From: Saccharothrix longispora
GTDB lineage: Bacteria; Actinomycetota; Actinomycetes; Mycobacteriales; Pseudonocardiaceae
Assembly: GCF_030852425.1 (NCBI RefSeq)
Contig: NZ_NSDM01000008.1
Location: 1-64,000 of the forward strand
DNA length: 64,000 nucleotides
Direction of reading: 5' to 3'
This document shows positions 54,851-62,898 of this stretch, in pieces (the first letter of the stretch is position 1; every line of letters begins with the position of its first letter). The position numbers were made by a program, and so were the translations under genes. Under the pieces are notes generated by a model. The model worked only from the letters and a program-made list of their open reading frames with translations, had not been told where the DNA came from and did not search any database.

Positions 54851-56110
54851 GTGAGTGAGCACTTCCGTGTTCAGGGCGGTGCGCGCCTGGTCGGCGAGGT
54901 CGAGGTCGTCGGCGCGAAGAACAGCGTGCTCAAGCTGATGGCCGCGGCCCTCCTGGCGGAGGGCACGACCACGATCACCAACTGCCCGGAAATCCTCGAC
55001 GTGCCGCTGATGGCGGACGTCCTCCGCAGCCTCGGCTGCGAGGTGACCCTCGACGGCGGCGTCGTCACCATCACCACCCCGGCCGAGCTGAACCACCGCG
55101 CCGACTCCGAGGCCATGGGCAAGCTCCGCGCCTCGGTCTGCGTCCTCGGCCCGCTGGTGGGCCGCTGCAAGCGGGCCGTCGTGGCCCTGCCCGGCGGCGA
55201 CGCGATCGGCTCCCGGCCGCTGGACATGCACCAGAACGGCCTGCGCAAGCTCGGCGCGCACAGCGAGATCGAGCACGGCTGCGTCGTCGCCGAGGCGGAG
55301 GGCCTGCACGGCGCCCAGATCTGGCTCGACTTCCCGAGCGTCGGCGCCACCGAGAACATCCTGATGGCCGCCGTGCTCGCGAAGGGCACCACGGTCCTCG
55401 ACAACGCCGCCCGCGAGCCGGAGATCGTGGACATCTGCGTGATGCTCCAGGAGATGGGCGCCAGGATCGAGGGCGCGGGCACGTCCACGCTCACCGTGCA
55501 CGGGGTGGAGTCCCTGCGCCCGACCGAGCACCGCGTCATCGGCGACCGCATCGTGGGCGCCACCTGGGCGTTCGCCGCCGTCATGACGCGCGGCGACATC
55601 ACCGTGCGCGGCGTGAACCCGCACCACCTCGACCTGGTCCTGGAGAAGCTCCGCATGGCCGGCGCGGAGGTGACCACGTTCGGCGACGACGGCTTCCGCG
55701 TGGTCCAGCACGGCAGGCCGCAGTCGGTCGACTTCGTCACGCTGCCCTACCCGGGCTTCGCGACCGACAACCAGCCGTTCGCCATCGCCCTCTCCAGCAT
55801 CTCCGAGGGCACGTCGATGATCACCGAGAACCTCTTCGAAGCGCGCTTCCGCTTCATCGAGGAGATGGTGCGCCTGTCGGCCGACGCCCGCACGGACGGC
55901 CACCACGCCGTGGTGCGCGGCGTGGAGAAGCTGTCCAGCGCCCCGGTCTGGGCCTCGGACATCCGGGCCGGCGCGGGCCTGGTCCTGGCCGGCCTGTGCG
56001 CGGAGGGCGTCACCGAGGTCTACGAGATCTTCCACATCGAGCGCGGCTACCCGGGCTTCGTGGAGAACCTGCGCAAGCTGGGCGCGACGGTGGAGCGCGT
56101 CGGCGCGTAG
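54851..56110 (+). CDS. murA: UDP-GlcNAc 1-carboxyvinyltransferase (MurA), Asp-type
   Basis: A 419-residue enzyme for the first committed step of peptidoglycan synthesis, transferring enolpyruvate from [18 protein letters not shown] begins the fold. The catalytic loop reads [15 protein letters not shown]: residue 117 is Asp where most MurA have Cys, the same as in Mycobacterium tuberculosis, which makes the enzyme insensitive to fosfomycin. GTG 54851 after GCGAGGAG. TAGGAT at 54816-54821 is a possible -10 box. Confidence 0.96.
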   Translation: MSEHFRVQGGARLVGEVEVVGAKNSVLKLMAAALLAEGTTTITNCPEILDVPLMADVLRSLGCEVTLDGGVVTITTPAELNHRADSEAMGKLRASVCVLGPLVGRCKRAVVALPGGDAIGSRPLDMHQNGLRKLGAHSEIEHGCVVAEAEGLHGAQIWLDFPSVGATENILMAAVLAKGTTVLDNAAREPEIVDICVMLQEMGARIEGAGTSTLTVHGVESLRPTEHRVIGDRIVGATWAFAAVMTRGDITVRGVNPHHLDLVLEKLRMAGAEVTTFGDDGFRVVQHGRPQSVDFVTLPYPGFATDNQPFAIALSSISEGTSMITENLFEARFRFIEEMVRLSADARTDGHHAVVRGVEKLSSAPVWASDIRAGAGLVLAGLCAEGVTEVYEIFHIERGYPGFVENLRKLGATVERVGA

Positions 56111-56119
56111 CGGCACCCC

Positions 56120-56157
56120 GCGCCCTCCCCGCTCGGCGGACCGGGTGGGGAGGGCGC
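56120..56157 (+). terminator. Terminator after murA
   Basis: GCGCCCTCCCC (56120-56130) pairs perfectly with GGGGAGGGCGC (56147-56157) across a 16-base loop. No T-run. Confidence 0.75.
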
Positions 56158-56159
56158 CC

Positions 56160-56258
56160 TCACCGCGGCGGCCACTCGGCGCCCGGCACGTCGGCCGGGA
56201 AGACCGGCAGCAGGCCGAGCACGACCACCAGCAGCAGGAACGGCGTGAGCGCGGTCAC
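56160..56258 (-). CDS. Possible 32-aa membrane peptide
   Basis: A GTG-started minus-strand ORF reading MTALTPFLLLVVVLGLLPVF then a polar DVPGAEWPPR tail: one clear membrane helix. GGAGGA lies about 10 bases upstream of the start. It abuts the murA terminator. Too short to be sure; it may be chance. Confidence 0.35.
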   Translation of the reverse strand: MTALTPFLLLVVVLGLLPVFPADVPGAEWPPR

Positions 56259-56382
56259 GCCCCCCGTCGTCCTCCAGGCACGATTCAGTGAGCAACGGCA
56301 CGCTCCGTGTGGGTTACTCGTCAGTACGCTACGGGGAACCGCCAGAACCACACGGACAACGACGCCGTTCGAGGAGGCTGCC

Positions 56383-58389
56383 GTGCCGTACCCGGCCGAT
56401 CGTGAGCGGGACCGACCGTGGGTGATGCGGACCTACGCGGGTCACTCCAGCGCCGCCGCCTCGAACGCCCTCTACCGCCGGAACCTGGACAAGGGGCAGA
56501 CCGGCCTCTCCGTGGCCTTCGACCTCCCCACCCAGACCGGCTACGACCCGGACGACGAGCTGGCCCGGGGCGAGGTGGGCAAGGTCGGCGTGCCGATCAG
56601 CCACATCGGCGACATGCGGCAGCTGTTCGACGGAATCCCGCTGGGCGAGGCCAACACCTCCATGACGATCAACGCGACGGCCATGTGGCTGCTCGCGCTG
56701 TACATCTCCGTCGCCGAGGAGGAGGGAGCCGACCGCGCGACCCTCTCCGGCACGACGCAGAACGACATCATCAAGGAGTACCTGTCCCGCGGCACGTACG
56801 TGTTCCCGCCCGGCCCGAGCCTCCGCCTGATCACGGACGTGGTCGCGTGGACCGTGTCGAACGTGCCGAAGTGGAACCCGATCAACATCTGCTCGTACCA
56901 CCTCCAGGAGGTCGGTGCGACCCCGGCGCAGGAGATCGCCTACTCCCTGTCCACCGCCATCGCGGTCCTGGACTCGGTCTTCGACTCCGGCCAGGTCCCC
57001 GAGGAGCGCCGCGGCGAGGTCGTCGCGCGCATCTCGTTCTTCGTGAACGCGGGCGTCCGCTTCATCGAGGAGATGTGCAAGATGCGGGCGTTCGTCCGGC
57101 TGTGGGACGAGATCACCCGCGACCGGTACGGCATCGAGAACCCGAAGCACCGCCGCTTCCGCTACGGCGTGCAGGTGAACTCCCTCGGCCTCACCGAGGC
57201 GCAGCCCGAGAACAACGTGCAGCGGATCGTGCTGGAGATGCTCGCCGTCACGCTCTCCCGCGACGCCCGCGCCCGCGCGATCCAGCTGCCCGCGTGGAAC
57301 GAGGCCCTCGGCCTCCCGCGCCCGTGGGACCAGCAGTGGGCGCTGCGCATGCAGCAGGTCCTCGCCTACGAGACGGACCTCCTGGAGTACGAGGACGTCT
57401 TCGACGGCTCGCACGTCGTCGAGGCCAAGGTGGACGGGATCGTCGAAGCCGCCCGTGCCGAGATCGACCGCGTGCAGGCGATGGGCGGCGCCGTCGCGGC
57501 CGTGGAGTCCGGCTACATGAAGTCGGCGCTGGTCTCCTCCCTCGCCGAGCGCCGCCGCCGCGTCGAGTCGGGCGAGGACGTCGTGGTGGGCGTGAACAAG
57601 TTCGCCACCACCGAACCGTCACCGCTCCAGGCCGAGGGCGCGAACGCGATCGAGCAGATCGACCCCGTCGTGGAGCAGCGGGCCGTCGAGGCGGTGCGGG
57701 CCTGGCGGGCCGGCCGGGACGACGCCCTGGTGACGTCCACCCTGGACGCCCTCCGCGCCGCCGCGAAGACCGACGCGAACCTCGTCGAGGCCACGATCGC
57801 GTGCGCCAAGGCCGGCGTCACCACCGGCGAGTGGGCGTCCGCGCTGCGCGAGGTGTTCGGCGAGTACCGCGCGCCCACCGGTGTCTCCGCGGCCTCCGCC
57901 TCCGGTGAGGCGGGCGAGCGGATCGCCCGCGTGCGCGACCGGGTCCGGACGACCGGCGAGGAACTCGGTCGACGACTGCGCGTCCTGGTCGGCAAGCCCG
58001 GCCTCGACGGGCACTCCAACGGCGCCGAGCAGGTCGCCGTGCGGGCCCGCGACGTCGGCTTCGAGGTCGTGTACCAGGGCATCCGGCTCACCCCGGCCCA
58101 GATCGTGGCCGCCGCGGTGCAGGAGGACGTGCACGTGGTGGGCCTGTCGATCCTGTCCGGCTCGCACCTCGAGGTCGTGCCCGCCGTGGTCGACGGCCTG
58201 CGCGCGGCGGGCGCGGGCGACGTGCCGGTCATCGTCGGCGGCATCGTGCCGCCCGACGACGCCGCCGCGCTCCGCGACCGCGGCGTGGCGCGCGTGTTCA
58301 CGCCGAAGGACTACGAGCTGACCGACATCATGGACGAGATCGTCACCGTGGTCCGCGAGGCCAACGGCCTGAAGCCGCCGTCCCACTGA
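56383..58389 (+). CDS. meaA: MeaA-type B12-dependent acyl-CoA mutase (ethylmalonyl-CoA mutase)
   Basis: A 668-residue one-chain mutase. RDRPWVMRTYAGHSSAAASNALYRRNL.. and SVAFDLPTQTGYDPD match the MeaA group. The TIM barrel fills residues 1-530, and the B12-binding Rossmann domain (about 535-660) has GLDGHSNGAEQ, the base-off D-H-G motif. MeaA enzymes interconvert ethylmalonyl-CoA and methylsuccinyl-CoA in the ethylmalonyl-CoA route of acetate assimilation or polyketide precursor supply. Crotonyl-CoA carboxylase/reductase is not in the window. GTG 56383 follows GAGGAGG. TSG-type alternative names such as methylmalonyl-CoA mutase-like remain possible. Confidence 0.9.
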   Translation: MPYPADRERDRPWVMRTYAGHSSAAASNALYRRNLDKGQTGLSVAFDLPTQTGYDPDDELARGEVGKVGVPISHIGDMRQLFDGIPLGEANTSMTINATAMWLLALYISVAEEEGADRATLSGTTQNDIIKEYLSRGTYVFPPGPSLRLITDVVAWTVSNVPKWNPINICSYHLQEVGATPAQEIAYSLSTAIAVLDSVFDSGQVPEERRGEVVARISFFVNAGVRFIEEMCKMRAFVRLWDEITRDRYGIENPKHRRFRYGVQVNSLGLTEAQPENNVQRIVLEMLAVTLSRDARARAIQLPAWNEALGLPRPWDQQWALRMQQVLAYETDLLEYEDVFDGSHVVEAKVDGIVEAARAEIDRVQAMGGAVAAVESGYMKSALVSSLAERRRRVESGEDVVVGVNKFATTEPSPLQAEGANAIEQIDPVVEQRAVEAVRAWRAGRDDALVTSTLDALRAAAKTDANLVEATIACAKAGVTTGEWASALREVFGEYRAPTGVSAASASGEAGERIARVRDRVRTTGEELGRRLRVLVGKPGLDGHSNGAEQVAVRARDVGFEVVYQGIRLTPAQIVAAAVQEDVHVVGLSILSGSHLEVVPAVVDGLRAAGAGDVPVIVGGIVPPDDAAALRDRGVARVFTPKDYELTDIMDEIVTVVREANGLKPPSH

Positions 58390-58416
58390 CCACCATCCCG
58401 TCGGCCACCGTTCCCG

Positions 58417-58935
58417 CTAGACGACGTCATCGGTCGTCACGACCTCCGCGAACCCGCCGCCGCGCAGGTTCGTCGCGGTCGCGCGGGCCAGTTCGTCGGC
58501 GCTCAGGTCCTCCAGGTCGAAGGTGAACGTGGCGTCGAGCACCACCCGGACCCGGTAGCCGAGGTTCCCGCCCACCCGGGCCGTCGTCTCGACGCACATG
58601 TTCGTCTGGACGCCCGCGAGCACGATGCCGGTGACGCCGCGCCCGCGCAGCCACGCGTCCAGGTCGACCTCGCCGTGGAACGCCGAGTTGACGGACTTGG
58701 CGAACACCAGGTCGGGCACGGCGCCGTCCAGCTCCGGCGTGAACCGGTTGCCGTCCTGGCCGGGCCGCAGCGGCGAGCCGGGCTCGGTCGAGTCGTGCCG
58801 CACGAGCACCAGCGGCCCGTGCCAGGACGCCAGCAGGCGGGCGATGTTCGCCTCGGCGTCGGGGTTGTTGCGCCTGCCCCAGGACGGGTCGGCGAAGCCG
58901 CGCTGCACGTCGACGAGGATGAGTGCGTTGGTCAC
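58417..58935 (-). CDS. Isochorismatase-fold cysteine hydrolase (nicotinamidase-like)
   Basis: A 172-residue cysteine hydrolase. The catalytic triad is visible: Asp in LILVDVQRGF, Lys in FAKSVNSAF and Cys in GVQTNMCVETTAR. FRDxxP-type metal ligands of nicotinamidases are not clear, so the substrate may be another amide or isochorismate. GTG start 58935. It is divergent from an AraC/GlxA-type regulator 72 bases away, which likely controls it (inference). Confidence 0.85.
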   Translation of the reverse strand: MTNALILVDVQRGFADPSWGRRNNPDAEANIARLLASWHGPLVLVRHDSTEPGSPLRPGQDGNRFTPELDGAVPDLVFAKSVNSAFHGEVDLDAWLRGRGVTGIVLAGVQTNMCVETTARVGGNLGYRVRVVLDATFTFDLEDLSADELARATATNLRGGGFAEVVTTDDVV

Positions 58936-59007
58936 GGCGTCGAGTCTGGGGTCACCGGGCTCGCGCCGGTGAGTGGCGGAACCGGCGCGGTGCAGTACTT
59001 TCCTGCC

Positions 59008-59955
59008 ATGTTCACCGTGGGGGTGCTCCTGCTGCCCGGCACCAGGTCGTTCGAGGTCTCGGTGGTCGGCGAGGTGTGGGGGGTGGACCGCACCGACTCC
59101 GGGGTGGGGCCGTTCGAGGTGCGGCTGTGCGCGCCCGGCCGGGCCGCCACCCCCGTCGCGCCCCTCGGCGTCGTCCCCGCGACGCACGGCCTGTCCGGCC
59201 TGGCCGGCTGCGACCTGGTCGTGGTGCCCGGTCGCGTCGAGCCGTTCGCCCCGGTCCCGCGGTCCGCCGTCCGCGCGCTCCGGTCGTCCGGCGGCACGGT
59301 CGCCGCGCTGTGCTCCGGCGCGTTCACGCTCGCCGCCGCGGGCATGCTGGACGGCCGCGCGGCGACCACCCACTGGCGGCTGCTGGACGACCTGGAACGC
59401 GCCGCCCCCCGCGCCCGCGTGCTGCGCGACGTGCTCTACGCCGAGGACGTCGTGTTCACCTCGGCGGGCGTCGCCGGCGGCCTCGACCTGTGCCTGCACC
59501 TCGTGCGCCGGGCGCACGGCGCGGACGTCGCCGCCACCCTGGCACGCCGCATGGTCATGCCGCCGAGCCGGGAGGGCGGCCAGCGCCAGTACGCGGAGCC
59601 GCCGCTGCCCAACCGCCCCTCGCGCGCCGGCCTCGCGGACGTCGTCGACTGGGCGGTGGACAACCTGACCGGCACCACCGGCGTGGCCGACCTGGCCGCG
59701 CGCGCGGGCATGAGCGAACGCACCTTCCACCGCGCCTTCCTGGCCGCCACCGGCAGCACCCCGGGCCGCTGGCTCCGGGTGCAGCGCGTCCGCCTGGCCC
59801 GGCGCCTGCTGGAGACCACCGACCTGACCGTGGAGCGCGTGGCCGAGCGCTCCGGTCTCGGCACCCCGGCCAACCTGCGTCGCCGCCTGCGCGCCGAACT
59901 GGGCGTCACCCCGGACGCCTACCGCCGCACGTTCCGGGTGCCCGCCGCGTCGTGA
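59008..59955 (+). CDS. GlxA/FtrA-type AraC transcriptional regulator
   Basis: A 315-residue regulator with an N-terminal DJ-1/PfpI-like domain (FTVGVLLLPGTRSFEVSVVGEVWG; AALCSGAFTLAAAGMLDG carries the nucleophile-elbow Cys) and a C-terminal double HTH (GVADLAARAGMSERTFHRAFLAATGSTPGRWL and VERVAERSGLGTPANLRRRLRAELGVTPDAYRR). TACTTT at 58996-59001 ends 6 bases before the ATG, so a leaderless mRNA is likely. Its divergent neighbour is the isochorismatase-fold gene. Confidence 0.9.
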   Translation: MFTVGVLLLPGTRSFEVSVVGEVWGVDRTDSGVGPFEVRLCAPGRAATPVAPLGVVPATHGLSGLAGCDLVVVPGRVEPFAPVPRSAVRALRSSGGTVAALCSGAFTLAAAGMLDGRAATTHWRLLDDLERAAPRARVLRDVLYAEDVVFTSAGVAGGLDLCLHLVRRAHGADVAATLARRMVMPPSREGGQRQYAEPPLPNRPSRAGLADVVDWAVDNLTGTTGVADLAARAGMSERTFHRAFLAATGSTPGRWLRVQRVRLARRLLETTDLTVERVAERSGLGTPANLRRRLRAELGVTPDAYRRTFRVPAAS

Positions 59956-60004
59956 GCCGGACCGCGGTCCGGCGGGCGGTCGCCGACCCGGATACGGTCG
60001 CGAC

Positions 60005-60778
60005 ATGGCCGAGTACCAGCACATCCGCGTCGAGCGCACGGATGACGTCGTGCGCATCACCATGGACCGCGCCGCGCGGCGCAACTCCCTGTCCGCCGAA
60101 CACCTGGCGGAGCTGTTGACCGCGTTCCGCGACGTCGCCGCGTCCGACGCGCTGGGCGTCGTGCTCGCGGGGGAGGGACCGGTGTTCTCCGCCGGGCACG
60201 ACTTCGCCGACGTGTCCTCGCGCGACCTGGAGGGCGTGCGGGAGCTGCTGATCCTCTGCACGGACCTGATGCGCACGATCGAGTCGGTGCCGCAGGTGGT
60301 GGTCGCCCGCGTGCACGGCCTGGCCACCGCGGCCGGCTGCCAGCTGGTGGCCTCGTGCGACCTGGCGGTGGCGTCCGAGGACGCGGCCTTCGCGCTGCCC
60401 GGCGGCAAGGGCGGCTGGTTCTGCCACACGCCGGCCGTGCCGGTGGCCCGCGCGATCGGCCGCAAGCGCCTGATGGAGCTGGCGCTCACCGGCGACCCGA
60501 TCGACGCGCGGACCGCCGAGCAGTGGGGCCTGGTCAACCGCGTCGTGCCGGCCGACGGGCTGGACGAGGCCGTGGACGACCTGGTGCGCCGCGCCACCCG
60601 CGGCAGCAGGGCGAGCAAGGCGCTCGGCAAGCAGACGATCTACGCCCAGCTCGACCGCCCCGAGGCCGACGCGTACGCGATCGCCGTGGAGGTGATGGCG
60701 GCGGCGTCCCAGACCGCGGCGGCGAAGGAGGGCATGTCGTCGTTCCTGGAGAAGCGCCCGGCGGTGTGGACCGACTGA
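60005..60778 (+). CDS. Enoyl-CoA hydratase/isomerase family protein
   Basis: A 257-residue crotonase-fold protein. VVLAGEGPVFSAGHDFADV is the oxyanion-hole loop 1 and VHGLATAAGCQLVASCDLAVAS loop 2. The two catalytic Glu positions of classic hydratases are Ala/Cys and Gly here, so a different reaction (isomerase, hydrolase or decarboxylase) is possible. TACGGT ending 6 bases before the ATG suggests a leaderless transcript. Confidence 0.85.
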   Translation: MAEYQHIRVERTDDVVRITMDRAARRNSLSAEHLAELLTAFRDVAASDALGVVLAGEGPVFSAGHDFADVSSRDLEGVRELLILCTDLMRTIESVPQVVVARVHGLATAAGCQLVASCDLAVASEDAAFALPGGKGGWFCHTPAVPVARAIGRKRLMELALTGDPIDARTAEQWGLVNRVVPADGLDEAVDDLVRRATRGSRASKALGKQTIYAQLDRPEADAYAIAVEVMAAASQTAAAKEGMSSFLEKRPAVWTD

Positions 60779-60852
60779 CCCGGCCGGGGTGAAGGGCCCA
60801 CCGTGGGAAACCGCATCACCCTATATCGAGAACGAGTGCTGTCGTCATCGAC

Positions 60853-61182
60853 ATGAGGATGACGTTGCAGACCCAACTGGTCCTGCACGTCCTGCTCGGA
60901 CAACCCGAAACCGAGCACTACGGGCTCGACGTGATACGCCGGACCGGGCTCGGACCGGGCACGGTCTACCCGATCATGCAGCGGTTGGAGCGGGACAAGT
61001 GGGTCAGCAGCAGGTGGGAGCGCGTCGATCCGTCGGACGAGGCGCGACCGGCGCGCCGGTACTACCGGCTGACCGGTGACGGGGTCGTCCTGGCGGTGCG
61101 GGCGTTGCAGGCGGCGGAACAGCGCAACCCCGCGCTGACCAGGATGCTGGGCCTCGTGCCCGAGTCGGGCGGTCCGGCGTGA
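60853..61182 (+). CDS. PadR-family transcriptional regulator
   Basis: A 109-residue regulator: TQLVLHVLLGQPETEHYGLDVIRRTGLGPGTVYPIMQRLERDKWVSSRWE is the PadR winged helix, and RYYRLTGDG is its wing. The usual C-terminal dimerisation helix is short. It leads a run of overlapping genes (GTGA junctions) for small membrane proteins, whose expression it probably controls. Confidence 0.9.
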   Translation: MRMTLQTQLVLHVLLGQPETEHYGLDVIRRTGLGPGTVYPIMQRLERDKWVSSRWERVDPSDEARPARRYYRLTGDGVVLAVRALQAAEQRNPALTRMLGLVPESGGPA

Positions 61183-61850
61183 TCGCGTTCCTGGCTGCCG
61201 TCGTGTCGACCGGCGTGCTCGCGATCGGTTGGGCGGCTCGGTGCCGACTGGTGTCCCGGTGGAGTGCCTACATCCACATCGGAGTGACCAGCCGGACCTT
61301 GGCGCAGCACTGGTTCCTCGCCCTGATCGCCTCGTTGCTGCCCGACGGGGAGGGGCCCGAGTGGTTCGCCACCCACGTCGGTTACGCACACGACCTCGTG
61401 GGTGGGGAGCGGCGGCGGTTCCAGGCGAACCTGGTGGGAACCTTTCCCCGGCAGTGGTTGACCAGTTGGGGTGCCCACCTGGGGCGTGTCGGCCTGTTCC
61501 GGCCGGTGCTGCGAGGCCTCGTGGCGGCTGGTGCGACGTGGCTCGTGACGGCCGGCGGCGGTCTGGGATTCATGGTCCTGTCCTCGGTGCCCAGGGTTCG
61601 GGTCCGGTTGCTGCCGCACAAGCGCTGCTGGGTGATGGAGCGGCACGGGTACGTGACGACGCAGCGTGTCGCGCGGTTGCGGGAGTTACCGGGGTACGAG
61701 CGCTTCGTCGCGGTCTTCGCCGATTCCGACGACGTCTCGTCGTTCCTGGAAGGGCGGGTCGAGTTCGTGTTCCCCAGTGGCGAGGTGAACCCGCCGGTGC
61801 ACCGCGCGCACCGCGTGGTGACCATCCGGGCGAAGCGGGGGCTGTGGTGA
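61179..61850 (+). CDS. Hypothetical membrane protein in PadR operon
   Basis: A 223-residue protein starting GTG in overlap with padR. It has a hydrophobic N-terminus (MIAFLAAVVSTGVLAIGWAA) and a second hydrophobic segment near residues 113-133 (AAGATWLVTAGGGLGFMVL), with a soluble region between and a basic soluble tail. No family recognised. PadR-linked membrane proteins often deal with membrane stress or signalling, but nothing specific is visible. Confidence 0.6.
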   Translation: MIAFLAAVVSTGVLAIGWAARCRLVSRWSAYIHIGVTSRTLAQHWFLALIASLLPDGEGPEWFATHVGYAHDLVGGERRRFQANLVGTFPRQWLTSWGAHLGRVGLFRPVLRGLVAAGATWLVTAGGGLGFMVLSSVPRVRVRLLPHKRCWVMERHGYVTTQRVARLRELPGYERFVAVFADSDDVSSFLEGRVEFVFPSGEVNPPVHRAHRVVTIRAKRGLW

Positions 61851-62113
61851 AGAGGGCCGATGACCCGCCGGCGTGGCGCATGGCCTTCACGCTGCTCGAC
61901 GCCGCTCGGCAGGACGGGTGGGCCGCCCTTGGCCGGATCGCCGTCCTGCTGGCGCTGGTCACCGCGTGTGCCGGTGCTCTGGTGCTCTGCGCGGCGCTGC
62001 TGGTGCAGCACTTCGGGTACTGGCCGCTTGCGGCCGGCGGCGGCGTCGTGCTCGCCGCCGCCGGCCGCAAGCGGTTGCGAGCTGCCGACAAGCGAACGGG
62101 ACCCAGGCGGTGA
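61847..62113 (+). CDS. Small two-helix membrane protein in PadR operon
   Basis: An 88-residue protein beginning GTG in GTGA overlap with the gene before. Two adjoining hydrophobic helices (about 31-53 and 56-70) are flanked by a soluble N-terminus (RMAFTLLDAARQDGW) and a basic C-terminus (RKRLRAADKRTGPRR). It overlaps the next short ORF by GTGA, so the unit may have four genes. Function unknown. Confidence 0.55.
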   Translation: MKRADDPPAWRMAFTLLDAARQDGWAALGRIAVLLALVTACAGALVLCAALLVQHFGYWPLAAGGGVVLAAAGRKRLRAADKRTGPRR

Positions 62114-62259
62114 GTGGCCCGTGGGACGACGTCGTGGACCACAACACCCCCACCGGGGTCAGCCCGCAGTCCGGGACTGCGCCGACCTCGATCCAGTCCG
62201 CGCGCCGGTGGAGCCGCTCGGCTGCCGACCCCGTTCGCCCGCCGCGCCGGCGGCGATGA
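62110..62259 (+). CDS. Possible 49-aa protein ending the PadR operon
   Basis: A GTG-started ORF in a GTGA overlap: MSGPWDDVVDHNTPTG followed by a Ser/Thr/Pro stretch and a basic Arg-rich end. The overlap supports it, but the tail reads like noncoding sequence. It shares 62159-62259 with a minus-strand ORF that also starts in a GTGA overlap, so probably only one of the two is a real gene. Confidence 0.3.
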   Translation: MSGPWDDVVDHNTPTGVSPQSGTAPTSIQSARRWSRSAADPVRPPRRRR

Positions 62260-62359
62260 AGCCGACGGACGCGCCGTCCGCCACCGCGTCGGCCGGCACG
62301 TCGGCGTTCGCCTGCGGTTCGGCGGGGGTCGACCCCGCGGTGACGACGTCCCGGCTCAC
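62159..62359 (-). CDS. Possible 66-aa protein after the Nudix gene
   Basis: A minus-strand ORF whose GTG start overlaps the Nudix stop by 4 bases, like the Nudix-permease junction upstream. The sequence (DVVTAGSTPAEPQANADVPA, then Gly/Ala/Ser/Arg-rich) has low complexity and no domain I recognise. It conflicts with the plus-strand 62110-62259 ORF. Confidence 0.35.
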   Translation of the reverse strand: MSRDVVTAGSTPAEPQANADVPADAVADGASVGFIAAGAAGERGRQPSGSTGARTGSRSAQSRTAG

Positions 62360-62898
62360 GGTTGGGCGTGCTCGTGCAGCAGGAGCAGGGTGTAGGCGGC
62401 GATCGACTGCGCGTCGGTGACCTCGCCCCGCGCGACCATCGCCTCGAACTCCGCGCGCGGGAACCACGCCGAGCGCATGTCCTGCTCCTCGTGCTCCCGC
62501 TCGTGGAAGCCCTCGACCAGCTCGGTGGCCAGGAACACCCGCCCGCGCTGGCTCGACATGCCCGGCGCCACGTCCAGCAGCCCCAGCTGCACGAGCCTGC
62601 CCGCGCGCAGGCCCGTCTCCTCGCGCAGCTCGCGGGCGGCCAGCTCCAGCGGGGCGAGGTCGGCGCGCTCCGGCGCGGTGCCCTGCGGGAACTCCCAGCG
62701 CCGCATGCCCAGCGGGTACCGGTACTGCTCGACCAGCCGGAGCCGCTCGCCGTCCATGGGTATCACCAGCGCGAAGTCCGGCTTGTCCACCACCCCGTAG
62801 ATCCCGGTCGTCCCGTCGGGACGCCCGATCGCGTCCTCCCGGACCACCATCCACTGGTTCGCGTACACCTCGCGCGAGCCGAGGGTCTCCACGATCAC
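62356..62898 (-). CDS. Nudix hydrolase
   Basis: A 180-residue pyrophosphohydrolase of the ADP-ribose/nucleotide-sugar type. The box reads GTAPERADLAPLELAARELREETGL: the REUxEExGU core is intact, but the stretch between the box Gly and the core is longer than in the classical Gx5Ex7 pattern, a form seen in a subgroup with FPQGTAPE. GTG 62898 follows GGGAG and overlaps the permease stop by GTGA. Substrate unknown. Confidence 0.88.
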   Translation of the reverse strand: MIVETLGSREVYANQWMVVREDAIGRPDGTTGIYGVVDKPDFALVIPMDGERLRLVEQYRYPLGMRRWEFPQGTAPERADLAPLELAARELREETGLRAGRLVQLGLLDVAPGMSSQRGRVFLATELVEGFHEREHEEQDMRSAWFPRAEFEAMVARGEVTDAQSIAAYTLLLLHEHAQP

